Shown piece by piece: positions 1 to 9,694 of a DNA stretch of 64,000 nucleotides (position 1 is the first letter of the stretch; each line of letters begins with the position of its first letter). The notes beneath the pieces are model-generated. The model worked only from the letters and a program-made list of their open reading frames with translations, had not been told where the DNA came from and did no database searches. This DNA is from Paenibacillus sp. FSL H7-0331 (GTDB lineage Bacteria > Bacillota > Bacilli > Paenibacillales > NBRC-103111), in the NCBI RefSeq assembly GCF_001956045.1, contig NZ_MRTH01000018.1:96075-160074 (forward strand). The letters are read 5' to 3'. A program made the position numbers and the translations under genes.

Positions 1-2490
1 GATGGTATAAAAGATTTCCTGCTCACCGCGCAGATTGCCGGAGGCTGTTACCAGATTGAGCCAGCCACCTTGACCGCTGACCGTCCAGTTCGTGCTCAAG
101 CCACCGCCTTTGTTGATCAGCTTGATTTTACGCAGCTGACCCTGATTGCCTTCACTCACCGTACCTGCATTGATAACAGGAGCCGTATACAGTTTCGGTG
201 CCGGGATGCTGTTGATGGCGGCAATCGTGTTCGTTTCCTGAAACTTCGTCACGCTGCCCTTCGAGGTCGTCAGCTTCAACTGCAGCCACCTTGAGCCAGT
301 CAGACCGGTGGGCACTGTAAAAGTAATCGCCTGCTCGGCCTTACTGCCATAAGGCACGCTGCTGACGAAAGAGCCGGTTTGAAAGCTCGTGTACGAATTG
401 TCTGCAGGATTCAAATACCCGGCCTCCCAGGCAACGTTCACATCCGTCCCATTCTGCTGCTCGTCATTGTAGACAACAATTGTCCGCGACTGGGCACTGC
501 CTGCGCTGACCAGCGGCAAATTAACTCCGATGCGGTTATCCTTGTCACCGTTCTTATCAAAGGCGGCGACAGGCGCAAATGTATTTTTCCAATAGTCATA
601 AGAATCCGATTTGATAAAGGATGGACGGCTCGTATCGAATACATTGAACATCGGACGGTCGATAATCGTCGGCTTCAGACCCGGAGCTGTCGGGTCAGCC
701 CATATCGGATACAGCGTATCCTCAAGTACCTCATAGGAGTAGCGCCAGTTGGCATAGGAACGAATATCCGCCAGACCGGCATACCTCATGGCTCTTGTCA
801 TCCGCCCTACCGCGCGATGGCGAACAGCTTGTGAGACTATGTTCGCATCCGCGTAATTATTGCCTCCGGTCGTATTGGACAATGTACCGTCCGCATTCAT
901 CAAGGGCCAGCCCTGAGACGGTGTATAGGACTCTCCTTCGCCCTTCGGCTTGGTCGTACCGTTCGTGTAAAGTCCGTACATCGTGCCGTTGTTGAGCCAG
1001 GAACCCGGATATCCGCCTGTGTAATGAACGTTATCCTCGTCAGCGGCATTATTGCCATCGTGCATGATTGGTCTGCTGCTGTCCACAGAGCTGATCGCGT
1101 TGTTAATGGTCGGCATGTAGACACTGGCACAATTCGTATCCCAGCATTCATTGCTGCCGCTCCACATAATGACCGACGGATGATTTTTATAGCTGTTGAT
1201 CCAGCGCTGCACCCATTCCGTCAAATACGTATTCGCCGGGGTGGTGATACTGTTATGCGGCTGCCATAACGGAGTCTCATCAATCACCAGCAGGCCGATT
1301 TCATCGGCATAATCATACAGCTCCTTGATGGCACCGCCGACATGAGTACGGAAAGCGTTCATATTCGTGTTCTTCCACTCATCCATCAACAGCTTTACCT
1401 GCTTAATATTAGCGTCCTTATTCGTCTGCGAAGCACTGGTAGTCGGCCCGTGCGTATGGAATGCATGCCAGCCGAACTGGAGCGCATCGCCTCTCAGATT
1501 CGTTTTGACTCCGTTAAGCTGAAAATAATTCGTATTTACGTTGAACTGTCTGAATCCAAAACGTGTAACGTACGAATCGATGGTCAAGGCACCCTGCACA
1601 AGCGAAGAATTCAAATTGTACAGCTTCGGATCATCGGTCCACCAATATTTGGCGTTTGTCCAGGCCACATCGGTAAGGCTGACCGTCTGGCTCGAATTGG
1701 CACCAATGGTTACCGTCTGATCGGCAAAAGATTTTTCCAGACTTCCGCCAACTAAGGTTGCGTTATTTTTCAAAGTAACCGTCTGGCTGCTGCTCGTGCT
1801 GTTGGTTACTGTAACTTTTAATGTAATCGTATCGTCTGAAGGGTCTGTATTTTTTTTTAAATCCGGGGTAACAAACGTATCGGAAATAAACACCTTAGGT
1901 GCGGCTGTAAGGAATACATCACCGGAGATGCCCCGCCCCTGTCCCCATGACTGGTCGTCAACGCCATACACAAACAACGATCTGCCTCCGCTGTCTACCG
2001 CATCAGCTGGGAGCGCATATTTCCCCCAAGTCCGAATTTCGAGTGTGTTGCTGCTGCCAGCAGTCACAAGTGCGGTAATATCCAGCTTATATGGCAGGGA
2101 CATCATCACATAGCCACCCGTCGTTTCACCACCCACCTGAACGCCATTTACGAATACCTTTCCGATCACCGATATCCGGTCCAGATTCAGAAAAATCTCT
2201 TTACCGCTCATGCTGCTTGGAACGGTAAAGCTTCTTTTGTAAACGCCAAAGTTGAGAGTCTGCCAAGCAGCTGGATACCCGAAATCCGTCTCGTCCCAAT
2301 AGGAAGGAACCGTAATATTCGACGCAGTTGTACCATTGTTGGGATAAAAATCCCATACACCGTTCAAGGAAACCTGCTCCCTGCTGTAATCAACGGCCAG
2401 TACGGCTGTCGGCACAGGCAATAAGGAGAGCAGCAGACTAAGCAGCAGCAACGCCGCCATTCCCTGCTTTTTGAAATTGAAGCTGAGCAT
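1..2490 (-). CDS. Secreted glycoside hydrolase family 2 protein (3' end outside window)
   Basis: The minus strand stays open from an ATG at 2490 to the window edge (830 codons, no stop), so the C-terminus is missing. GGAGGT lies 7 bases before the ATG. The protein starts with a Sec signal peptide (residues 1-32: Lys pair, Leu-rich core, AVLA end). A GH2 jelly-roll sugar-binding domain follows (about 35-200, LNGVWDF and FGVYKRSF), then an Ig-like domain and a TIM barrel from about 320. WSGSNE places the expected acid/base Glu at residue 448. The nucleophile is probably a Glu near 518-520 (GEGES). GH2 enzymes are exo-acting beta-galactosidases, beta-glucuronidases or beta-mannosidases. The substrate cannot be read from sequence. 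It lies downstream of a uronate-type lyase and a sugar ABC importer, so a role in trimming extracellular polysaccharide is inferred. Confidence 0.9.
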   Translation of the reverse strand, partial: MLSFNFKKQGMAALLLLSLLLSLLPVPTAVLAVDYSREQVSLNGVWDFYPNNGTTASNITVPSYWDETDFGYPAAWQTLNFGVYKRSFTVPSSMSGKEIFLNLDRISVIGKVFVNGVQVGGETTGGYVMMSLPYKLDITALVTAGSSNTLEIRTWGKYALPADAVDSGGRSLFVYGVDDQSWGQGRGISGDVFLTAAPKVFISDTFVTPDLKKNTDPSDDTITLKVTVTNSTSSSQTVTLKNNATLVGGSLEKSFADQTVTIGANSSQTVSLTDVAWTNAKYWWTDDPKLYNLNSSLVQGALTIDSYVTRFGFRQFNVNTNYFQLNGVKTNLRGDALQFGWHAFHTHGPTTSASQTNKDANIKQVKLLMDEWKNTNMNAFRTHVGGAIKELYDYADEIGLLVIDETPLWQPHNSITTPANTYLTEWVQRWINSYKNHPSVIMWSGSNECWDTNCASVYMPTINNAISSVDSSRPIMHDGNNAADEDNVHYTGGYPGSWLNNGTMYGLYTNGTTKPKGEGESYTPSQGWPLMNADGTLSNTTGGNNYADANIVSQAVRHRAVGRMTRAMRYAGLADIRSYANWRYSYEVLEDTLYPIWADPTAPGLKPTIIDRPMFNVFDTSRPSFIKSDSYDYWKNTFAPVAAFDKNGDKDNRIGVNLPLVSAGSAQSRTIVVYNDEQQNGTDVNVAWEAGYLNPADNSYTSFQTGSFVSSVPYGSKAEQAITFTVPTGLTGSRWLQLKLTTSKGSVTKFQETNTIAAINSIPAPKLYTAPVINAGTVSEGNQGQLRKIKLINKGGGLSTNWTVSGQGGWLNLVTASGNLRGEQEIFYTI

Positions 2491-2527
2491 AACAATGACC
2501 TCCATTTCATTAATATGAAGCTTTAGC

Positions 2528-2555
2528 GGACCCTGCATATGCAACAGAAGGGTCC
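2528..2555 (-). other. Hairpin in the GH2 gene leader
   Basis: GGACCCT and AGGGTCC form a 7-bp perfect inverted repeat with a 14-base loop, 38 bases upstream of the GH2 start codon. No U-run follows. It may stabilise or attenuate the GH2 transcript. Its function is not shown. Confidence 0.35.
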
Positions 2556-2612
2556 AACGGATCTCCGATTCAGGTGTGCATCACCTCCTTTTCATTTCCA
2601 TCTCACAGACGG

Positions 2613-2628
2613 TTGATAGCGCTTACAA
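2613..2628 (-). promoter_or_regulatory. Catabolite-responsive element (cre) before GH2 gene
   Basis: The minus strand reads TTGTAAGCGCTATCAA, which matches the Bacillus cre consensus WTGNAANCGNWNNCWW at every position. It sits about 120 bases upstream of the GH2 start and just after the lyase gene. CcpA repression of GH2 expression by preferred sugars is the expected role from known cre biology. Binding is inferred. Confidence 0.65.
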
Positions 2629-2663
2629 ATGGTGAAAAATGACACTATTTGTTAGAGGGACCG

Positions 2664-2685
2664 ACGACGGATATAGCTCCGTCGT
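2664..2685 (-). terminator. Hairpin after the heparinase-like lyase gene
   Basis: ACGACGGA and TCCGTCGT form a perfect 8-bp stem with a 6-base loop, 14 bases past the lyase stop codon. There is no clean U-tract. It may be a weak terminator or an mRNA 3'-end stabiliser separating the lyase from GH2. Confidence 0.4.
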
Positions 2686-2698
2686 ACGGTACTGTCGT

Positions 2699-4699
2699 TT
2701 AAATATCGATGCTGACACTATGGGTATCGATCCGAATCGGCTGCATGGGCAGTCCCCCGCAGCTCCATTCCACCTCCATCGATCGTTGGTCCAGATCCAG
2801 ACGCATTCGTTGCATAACCACTGCTGACACTGCTGCCTCCTTCTGCCTAAGCTGCTTTTCCCGCGCACATGACTCCGGTATGCAGATGACGGCGATTGCC
2901 CCCATTTCTGTAAAGGACCCGCTGCAGCCGAGCACAGGAATCGGTTCCTTGAAGCCATATCTGGGCGAAATCCAGCCTGATTTCATAGAAAGCTCTGCGT
3001 GGGAAATTCCTTCCATTGACCATAACATCTGGAGTGTTACCTGATCTCCATAGCCGATGGTAGCCTGCTGATTCGACTTGTCCAGAATAGGTTTGGCTGA
3101 TGGAGAAAGCTGAAAATTCTGCTCCAGCCGGTGTGATCCCTCCCCTTCAAGCCAATCCACGATGAGCAGCATCGGCTGTTTTTTGCAGAGCAGCAGCCAT
3201 CGACGGTGGGTGACGGGCTGGTCCAACCGCATGTATCCGTTATGCGAAGCATCGATAAAATCGTACTCGCTATTCGTCAACCAGCGGTGTACGGTCGGCT
3301 CAGCTGCCCGTTCTCCCCATTGCTGGGTCGACACGTAAGTGGATTGATCGCATTGATCAATCGTTACCGTGTTATGCGCCGAAGTGCCCTTAAAGTACCT
3401 CCGCCATTGGCCTTCTTCGTAGGTGTATCTGCCAGGATCGGAGAATAGCAGGCACTGCTTGAACATCCATTCAAAATGCAGCACATCAGCATGACCATGC
3501 GCACCTCCCATCGGTGCAGCGTCGAAGAACAAATGGTTGTTTCTGTCACGCATCAGGTAGTAGCCGCTGTGTGGAAACACAACCGTTTGAGGATCCGTCC
3601 CAACCTGCTGCTGAGCCAGGTAGGTTTCGGTGGCAGCTATCGTCAAGCCATTCGGCTGCTGCGATATCCGCCTCCGTTCAACCTCGCTCTGTCGCAATTG
3701 CTTGAATCTCTCTGCGCCTATCTGCCAGAGAGTCTTGTCATCAATACGACCCAATGCGACAATCGACTCGTCCTCCAGAATAGCTCCCAGGAAGCCGATC
3801 CAACCGGGGATGTCATAGCTTACATCAGAATCGGATAGTGGACTCGTGCCCCCATCCGGTCGGACAGTCGCACAGCTGAACGCAGCCATCGATCTCAGCT
3901 TCTCCGTATAGGTACGGGAAAAGGGTCGTCCCATCTGCTTCGCCAATCCGTATGGCGTACCGAACATATGAATGCTGGCGTTGTGATAAGATGGGGTTAA
4001 TTCCTCCTGAACCCCATCTTCACGAATCTGCTTGTGCAGGCACAGCTCTAGCCGCTCAGTAGCCAGCTGCAGCCAGTAAGGCGCCTCCGGGTTCTCTTCC
4101 ATTATCGTGCCGATCATATGCAGACCCTGCATATGCATCGTTGCGTGATTGATCGAGCAATCACCCAAGTATGAGGACAAATATCGGGCATGCTCGACCA
4201 GCCCTTCCTTGAGCTCCGCGACGAACACAGCATCCAGAACTGGACTATCGTACAGCAGCAGCCAGCCCCATATCCATGCCTGTACTCGCAATCCAACTTC
4301 AAGCAGTCGCCACGGACCCGGTTTTTGGAAGTAGACGGATTGCTCATAAGACAAGTTAATCGGAACGGGATTTTGCATTCGCCAAGACCTGATATGCCTT
4401 ACGAACGTTTCCGGGTACTTCTTGTCACCGGTTCCTGTATATGCTTTGCCCAATTCGTAAAAGTGACCATGACGGTTCAAAAGCCAGGTGTATTCCAAGT
4501 CCTCAGTCGGATTGTGGAGCCAGTCCGGTGTGACCCCATGCTCAACCCAGCGGTCGGCAGCCATTGTTGAGGCCAGCCTGAATCTTCCTTCGCTGCTCTC
4601 ATTCGCCACTTTCCGCGTAAAGGCCTCCTGCTCCGGGAACTCCTCCCGGTACACGTCAGCCGTTTTCTGCCACTCATCACGTGTCAATAACAAACGCAT
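2699..4699 (-). CDS. Heparinase II/III-like polysaccharide lyase
   Basis: This 666-aa protein has the two-part heparinase II/III architecture. An alpha/alpha-toroid occupies about residues 1-340 (NRHGHF, SINHATMHMQGLHM, LTPSYHNASIHMFG). A C-terminal beta-sandwich region carries the family signature HGHADVLHFEW and DPGRYTYEEGQWRRYFKGTS followed by AHNTVTID. His and Tyr in these blocks are the usual beta-elimination residues. No signal peptide is visible, so it probably acts inside the cell on imported oligosaccharides. The start has a purine-rich GAGAGGGA upstream. It follows two sugar permease genes in the same direction. Known relatives cleave uronic-acid polymers such as heparin, alginate or oligo-uronates. 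The substrate here is unknown. Confidence 0.85.
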   Translation of the reverse strand: MRLLLTRDEWQKTADVYREEFPEQEAFTRKVANESSEGRFRLASTMAADRWVEHGVTPDWLHNPTEDLEYTWLLNRHGHFYELGKAYTGTGDKKYPETFVRHIRSWRMQNPVPINLSYEQSVYFQKPGPWRLLEVGLRVQAWIWGWLLLYDSPVLDAVFVAELKEGLVEHARYLSSYLGDCSINHATMHMQGLHMIGTIMEENPEAPYWLQLATERLELCLHKQIREDGVQEELTPSYHNASIHMFGTPYGLAKQMGRPFSRTYTEKLRSMAAFSCATVRPDGGTSPLSDSDVSYDIPGWIGFLGAILEDESIVALGRIDDKTLWQIGAERFKQLRQSEVERRRISQQPNGLTIAATETYLAQQQVGTDPQTVVFPHSGYYLMRDRNNHLFFDAAPMGGAHGHADVLHFEWMFKQCLLFSDPGRYTYEEGQWRRYFKGTSAHNTVTIDQCDQSTYVSTQQWGERAAEPTVHRWLTNSEYDFIDASHNGYMRLDQPVTHRRWLLLCKKQPMLLIVDWLEGEGSHRLEQNFQLSPSAKPILDKSNQQATIGYGDQVTLQMLWSMEGISHAELSMKSGWISPRYGFKEPIPVLGCSGSFTEMGAIAVICIPESCAREKQLRQKEAAVSAVVMQRMRLDLDQRSMEVEWSCGGLPMQPIRIDTHSVSIDI

Positions 4700-4761
4700 A
4701 ACTTGATCCCTCTCCGTTTCGTGCCTGCAATCCTACAATCGCTAAAATCCTCTCAAACATA

Positions 4762-5643
4762 TTATCCCTTAACCGACCCCGCTGTGACCTGCATGAACGA
4801 CTTGTTCGCAAATATATACACGATCAGAATCGGCAATATCGATAGGCAGGCGCCCGCCATAATCAAATGATTTTGTGCTGCTCCTCCTGAACCGTAACGC
4901 AGGTTTGCCAGTCCCACTGTCAACGGCTGAAGCTTGGGACTCGATAGGGTGAATACAAATGGTAAAATATATTCGTTCCAGGCCCCTTTAAAGGTGAACA
5001 GTGCCGCTACACCAAGTCCGGGCCGCAGCAGGGGCAGTATAATCCGCCAATAAATAGAGTAAAAATTGCAGCCGTCTATTAACGCCGCTTCGTCGAGCTC
5101 CCGCGGAATTCCCTTGAAAAAACCGATTAGAATAAAAAATATCGAGGCGTGAGCACTAATCAGTATAATGATGACGCCCCAAAGCGATTTTTGCAGATGA
5201 AACTGCACCATCAGATCGAACTGAGGACGCAGCACAACGGCACCGATTGAAATAAACAGCGTTGACGCTTGAATGGCTATATACACTTTTTTCAAAAGAA
5301 ACTCTCTGCGATCTACCGCATAAGCCGCTGTCGAAGCGATGATCAAGGTACCGATGGTTACCGTTAATCCAAGAAATAAACTGTTCACGGAGAAGGTCGA
5401 AAAATTCCCTTTCTGCCAAGCTTCAACATAGTTCGCAAAATGCCATGTAGTCGGAAGCAGGGTGCCTCCTCCGGTAATTTCAGCATTCGTCTTAAATGAA
5501 TCGAGTAACGTAATAGCCACAGGAAACAGCAGCAGTGCTGCCGTAATCAATAAGAACAACCACTGGCACACGTCTGCCAGCTTCCTGCGAATCCCCAAGG
5601 ATTGCTGCGTCACGGCAGGATTCAAGCTTTTATCTATTTGCAT
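4762..5643 (-). CDS. Carbohydrate ABC transporter permease (LplC/YtcP-type)
   Basis: This 293-aa membrane protein has about six hydrophobic segments and the binding-protein-dependent transport EAA loop (ELDEAALIDGCNFYSIYWRIILPLLRP, about residues 178-202). It belongs to the MalG/LplC branch of CUT1 sugar importers. A GAGGGCG ribosome-binding site precedes the ATG. It lies 15 bases after the partner permease gene. No ATPase gene is present in the operon, so it probably uses a shared MsmX-type ATPase encoded elsewhere, as is usual for such Paenibacillus and Bacillus loci. Confidence 0.92.
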   Translation of the reverse strand: MQIDKSLNPAVTQQSLGIRRKLADVCQWLFLLITAALLLFPVAITLLDSFKTNAEITGGGTLLPTTWHFANYVEAWQKGNFSTFSVNSLFLGLTVTIGTLIIASTAAYAVDRREFLLKKVYIAIQASTLFISIGAVVLRPQFDLMVQFHLQKSLWGVIIILISAHASIFFILIGFFKGIPRELDEAALIDGCNFYSIYWRIILPLLRPGLGVAALFTFKGAWNEYILPFVFTLSSPKLQPLTVGLANLRYGSGGAAQNHLIMAGACLSILPILIVYIFANKSFMQVTAGSVKG

Positions 5644-5658
5644 TCCGTTTCGCCCTCT

Positions 5659-6561
5659 TTAATAAATTTTACTCATCCGTCTCGAAGCATAAAAGTAGAC
5701 ACCCGTGATGAGCCCAACAATCAACGCAGCAGCAAACCCAGTTGCACTGCCGTATCCAAAATCCTGCATAATCTGACCACCGCCCGACGTCGAAATCGGG
5801 AAAAAGAATTGATACACATACAAATACATAACGTTGGTTTTCCCGAAAGGACCGCCTTCGGTGATAAGCAGGATGCTTTCATAGCCCTTGAGCGAAACGG
5901 TAATCGCCAGCATAATGATCATCTGCATAACCGGACCGAGCAGCGGCAGCGTAATTCTTGTGAATTGCTGGTATCGGTTCGCCCCGTCAATCATCGCACT
6001 CTCATATATATCCCGCGGTATATTTTGCAATCCGGCCAGAAACAGCAGCATGTAGTTGCCGATCGCTCCCCAGGCCGCAACCATAATCATCGTCAACATC
6101 GCATATCGTGGTCCAAGCCATTCCACGCTTTCCGACACCACGCCATACTTTATGAGCAGCTGGTTTAAAATTCCGTTGTATGAGTTGAAAACGACATAAA
6201 ACACAACCGACATCACAGCCGTACTAATAATGGTGGGCAGGAAGAAAATCGCCCTGAATATGTGGCGGCCCCTAAGGGCCCCATTCAACATAACCGCCAG
6301 AACAAGCGAAAGCGGGATCGTCAGCAGCAGCTTACCAGCGGCATATACGAATGTATTTCCTACCGAGGACCAGAACATTTCGTCATGGATGAGCCTCTCA
6401 AAGTTAGCCAGCCCGACGAATTGCTCCTGACCAAACCCATGGTATTCGTAAAACATATAACGAATGGCCCACAGGATCGGATAAACGCCCAGCACGAGCG
6501 TCAGCAGCAGGCTCGGAAGCGTCATGGTGTAAGGCTCGAGTCGAAGCTTGATTTTGTCCAT
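5659..6561 (-). CDS. Carbohydrate ABC transporter permease (LplB-type)
   Basis: This 300-aa membrane protein of the MalF/LplB branch has six predicted helices and the EAA loop IYESAMIDGANRYQQFTRIT. I chose the ATG at 6561 because GAGGTG stands 6 bases before it. A GTG at 6570 overlaps that ribosome-binding site and is less likely. The gene begins 18 bases after the solute-binding protein gene and pairs with the next permease to form the membrane channel of the importer. Confidence 0.92.
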   Translation of the reverse strand: MDKIKLRLEPYTMTLPSLLLTLVLGVYPILWAIRYMFYEYHGFGQEQFVGLANFERLIHDEMFWSSVGNTFVYAAGKLLLTIPLSLVLAVMLNGALRGRHIFRAIFFLPTIISTAVMSVVFYVVFNSYNGILNQLLIKYGVVSESVEWLGPRYAMLTMIMVAAWGAIGNYMLLFLAGLQNIPRDIYESAMIDGANRYQQFTRITLPLLGPVMQMIIMLAITVSLKGYESILLITEGGPFGKTNVMYLYVYQFFFPISTSGGGQIMQDFGYGSATGFAAALIVGLITGVYFYASRRMSKIY

Positions 6562-6579
6562 CTGTGTCACCTCAGCTTT

Positions 6580-7977
6580 TTATTTCGTAAGCTGCCCCTG
6601 GTAGCTTTTGAAATCGAACTTCGGATCACCGGCAATTTTGGTAAGTCCCGACTGTTTGGCTTTATCGAGTGCTGTGTTGTAGCGTGTGTTCAGATCTTTG
6701 ATGATGGCGTCCGCATCTCCGCCTTCAAGCAAATATTTGGTGAATATGCTGTCTACACTCATGCCTTCCGGAGCTACAGCGGGCGCAGCAGGCAGTAAAG
6801 CATCATATTTCGTAGGCAGGAACAGCTCAAAATTGGTTACGTTGGTTTTCGGCGATTGCTTTAATACGGATGGAACTGCGGACACACCTACTGCATCCTC
6901 CTGATACGATTTAAGAATTTCATCGCTGTACATGTATTCAAGGAATTTCCAGGCTTTGTCCTTATGCGCCGATTTGCTGCCCAAACCAAGGAAGGTATAG
7001 GCATTACCGAAAGCAACAGCTCCATTGATCGTTCCGTCGATAGTGGGCACCTGAGCGGCCGCCCATTTAATTTTGGCGGGGAATTGCGATTTGAATACGA
7101 TCGGCTCACCTGCGTGGTTGATATACATCCCGATTTTCCCTTCAGCGAATTGAGCCCGCAGTGGATCGATATCCAGCATTTCTGATCCAGGAATAATACT
7201 TCCATCCTGTTTCATTTGTCTGAGTGCTTCCATAATCGGTTTCAGTCCAGTAAAGTCAAATTTCCCTGTTTTGTAATCAAACTGATTCGTTCCGCTTAAA
7301 TTACCGATCGGAAGCGCAACCCGTGAGAAGCCGTTGCCCTTGAAATTTTCGGCAAAACCGTAAGCACCGCTGGCCTTGCCTACCTCCGTAATTTTCTTGG
7401 CAGCTTCAACCATTTCTTTAAGCGTTGTCGGCGGCGATTTAATGCCCGCTTTCTCAAACAGCTCAACATTGTAAATCAATCTTTGCGTTAAGCCATAGTT
7501 GGGCAAGGAATAAATTTTGCCGTCAATCATATTTCCATCTTCAAAGGTTAAGCCGTTGAACCGTTTCTTCAAATCTTCCGTTAAATAGGTGTTAAGCGGC
7601 TCCAGATATCCTTTTTTGGTGTAGCTGGTAAAGTTGTTGACCCGGATAATATCTGGGGCCTGGTTGCTGGCATAGGCAATTTCGAGCGACTGCTCATAAT
7701 TTTCGGCCATAATATTCACTTCAACCTCGATATTATCTTTGTTCGTTTCGTTGAACTTCTTAACCTCCGCTTTAATATGGTCCGAAGCGCCACGGTCCGG
7801 TGTCCAGAATAACAGCTTCGTTTTTTCGCCGCTTTTTTCAGTGCTTTTATCACTGCTTTTCTCATTGCTTTTCGTGACGCTGTCTGATGCAGGCTTCGTT
7901 GCCGTTGTCTCCCCGCATGCGCTTAAAGATGCCGCCATTACAATGCTGATTCCTATTATTGGCCATTTTTTCAACAT
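6580..7977 (-). CDS. Extracellular sugar-binding lipoprotein (ABC importer)
   Basis: This 465-aa SBP_bac_1-type protein has a lipoprotein signal peptide ending in LSACG, a Ser/Thr/Lys-rich linker, then a bilobed binding domain (LLFWTPDRG, IYSLPNYGLTQRLIYN, EGKIGMYINHAG). The ATG at 7977 is preceded by AGGGGG at good spacing. An upstream in-frame ATG at 8067 would hide the signal peptide and is rejected. It delivers oligosaccharide to the two downstream permeases. It lies 103 bases after the YesN-like regulator, a gap large enough for its own promoter. Confidence 0.92.
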   Translation of the reverse strand: MLKKWPIIGISIVMAASLSACGETTATKPASDSVTKSNEKSSDKSTEKSGEKTKLLFWTPDRGASDHIKAEVKKFNETNKDNIEVEVNIMAENYEQSLEIAYASNQAPDIIRVNNFTSYTKKGYLEPLNTYLTEDLKKRFNGLTFEDGNMIDGKIYSLPNYGLTQRLIYNVELFEKAGIKSPPTTLKEMVEAAKKITEVGKASGAYGFAENFKGNGFSRVALPIGNLSGTNQFDYKTGKFDFTGLKPIMEALRQMKQDGSIIPGSEMLDIDPLRAQFAEGKIGMYINHAGEPIVFKSQFPAKIKWAAAQVPTIDGTINGAVAFGNAYTFLGLGSKSAHKDKAWKFLEYMYSDEILKSYQEDAVGVSAVPSVLKQSPKTNVTNFELFLPTKYDALLPAAPAVAPEGMSVDSIFTKYLLEGGDADAIIKDLNTRYNTALDKAKQSGLTKIAGDPKFDFKSYQGQLTK

Positions 7978-8080
7978 ACTTGTTGCCCCCTGAGGATTGT
8001 TTTGGATTTCTATCCTTACTGTAACCGATTGCATTCCAAATGGGAGCGAGAGAAAACGACTGAACAAGGGGAGAGAATCA

Positions 8081-9694
8081 CTATTTGATATAGGCGGACC
8101 GAAATTCGGTTGGCGTAACTCCTGTATGCTTTTTAAACAATTCGCTGAAATACCGTCGATCCTCGTACCCTACAGCAGCAGATACCTCTTGAACCTGGGC
8201 ACCGGCGACAATCATCGCTTTAGCCTTCTCCATCCGCTCCATAATAAGAAATTGGGTGAACGTCATACCCGTTGTTTTCTTGAATAATCCGGCAAAATAA
8301 CTTGCGCTGATGTGAACCGTTTTGGCACACTCCTGAACCGTGATATTGTCATGAAGGTGTGCTTTGATGTAATCAATCGCTTGATCGATGAACGATTGTG
8401 TGCTCGTTGCCTGGAGCTGAGTAACCAGCTTGCATCCCTCACGACACAGCTCCTTCAGCAAAAGGCGCATATCCTGCAAGGAAACCTTGCCATCGATCAA
8501 TGAATCCTTAACCTTTCGGTCCAAAACAGACAGCTTGTCGTAGGGCACCTTCTCCATGAAAGCACGCAAAATCATCAGCGCCAGCTCGTAATGTACACTT
8601 TTCATATACTGGGGTTCCAGCATCGTCTCGGAATCAGCAAATTCCTGCAAAATCAATTCCAGTGCTTCTACAGCCTTATCTCCGTTACCCGAATACATCG
8701 ACAGGAACAGCTCCTTCTCCTTATCCAGTGAGTATTTGAGCGTCTGCCCATGAGTGGATTCAAAATCTCGAAAGCGCAGCAGCGTGTTTCCCTGCGAATA
8801 AAAGCGAAAGGAAAGCGCCGAAAGCGCCTGCTCATAAGCTGACGGCAGCTGCTCTATTCGTTCTGCCATCAGCCCCAAACCAACCGACACCGAATATTTG
8901 GAATACTGCGTAATGTTGTCCCTGCACAAATCGGCAAGTACACTTGCTTCTTCCTCTCCATTGGCATTAATAACAGCGACGAACCGATCTATCCCGTCAC
9001 GAAACACAAGTCCCTTAGTGAGAGGGGCTATCGACTCCTCTAAAATGTTTTGTATCGTAAAGCGGATTAATTCAACCTCATGAATCGGCAGCGAGCTGCA
9101 TCGCTCGGTGAAATCGTCAATCTCGATGACCATCACGGCAAAATGCGCAGCCTCCATCTCGACCTGCAGGAAATCCCACCGCTGCTTCGCACGTTCGGAG
9201 CTGGTTGGGTAACGCAGCAGCAGCTGAAAATATTCCTGTCGCAGAATAGGCAGGCTATGCCGTATTTTGCTTTCCATCTCCCGATAATGCTCCTGGATAC
9301 GATGCTGCTCCAGCAGCTCTTTTTGGGCTTGTAACACAACTTGAAGCACGGTACTCGTTGAGAAAGGCTTCGTAATGAGATCAAAAGCTCCCAGCTTGAG
9401 TGCCTGCTGCGCATATTCAAAATCGGTGTAGCCGGTTATGAAAATAATTTGGCAAGCCTCGGCTTGCTCCAGAACAGCTCTGCTCATTTCCAGCCCGTCC
9501 ATCATCGGCATGCGAATATCGGTAATCACAATATCCGGACGTAAGCTGCGAATGAGCTCAAGGCCCGCCATGCCATCCGTCGCTGTTCCGCAGACGTCTA
9601 TACCGTGATCACCCCAAGGAATCGCTGTAGCGATTCCGGTTACTACATCGTCCGTATCGTCAATGATACATAAGGTAAGCCTTGCTTCTGTCAT
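8081..9694 (-). CDS. YesN-like response regulator, AraC-type
   Basis: This 537-aa response regulator has an N-terminal receiver with acidic pocket DD at residues 12-13 and phospho-acceptor Asp59 in VITDIRMPMMDG. A central region with a degenerate GGDEF-like fold follows, then a C-terminal AraC HTH pair (about 435-535; YIKAHLHDNITVQECA and FSELFKKHTGVTPTEFR). The ATG at 9694 overlaps the kinase stop codon as ATGA, with AAGGAG about 10 bases upstream, which suggests translational coupling. It probably activates the downstream transporter and lyase genes when the sensor detects extracellular saccharide. That target is inferred from gene order. Confidence 0.92.
   Translation of the reverse strand: MTEARLTLCIIDDTDDVVTGIATAIPWGDHGIDVCGTATDGMAGLELIRSLRPDIVITDIRMPMMDGLEMSRAVLEQAEACQIIFITGYTDFEYAQQALKLGAFDLITKPFSTSTVLQVVLQAQKELLEQHRIQEHYREMESKIRHSLPILRQEYFQLLLRYPTSSERAKQRWDFLQVEMEAAHFAVMVIEIDDFTERCSSLPIHEVELIRFTIQNILEESIAPLTKGLVFRDGIDRFVAVINANGEEEASVLADLCRDNITQYSKYSVSVGLGLMAERIEQLPSAYEQALSALSFRFYSQGNTLLRFRDFESTHGQTLKYSLDKEKELFLSMYSGNGDKAVEALELILQEFADSETMLEPQYMKSVHYELALMILRAFMEKVPYDKLSVLDRKVKDSLIDGKVSLQDMRLLLKELCREGCKLVTQLQATSTQSFIDQAIDYIKAHLHDNITVQECAKTVHISASYFAGLFKKTTGMTFTQFLIMERMEKAKAMIVAGAQVQEVSAAVGYEDRRYFSELFKKHTGVTPTEFRSAYIK

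Noticed and set aside
5602..6168. 188-aa plus-strand open frame over the permease genes
   Set aside because: Antisense shadow of two well-supported ABC permeases with a His/Arg/Gln-rich translation typical of a complement frame.
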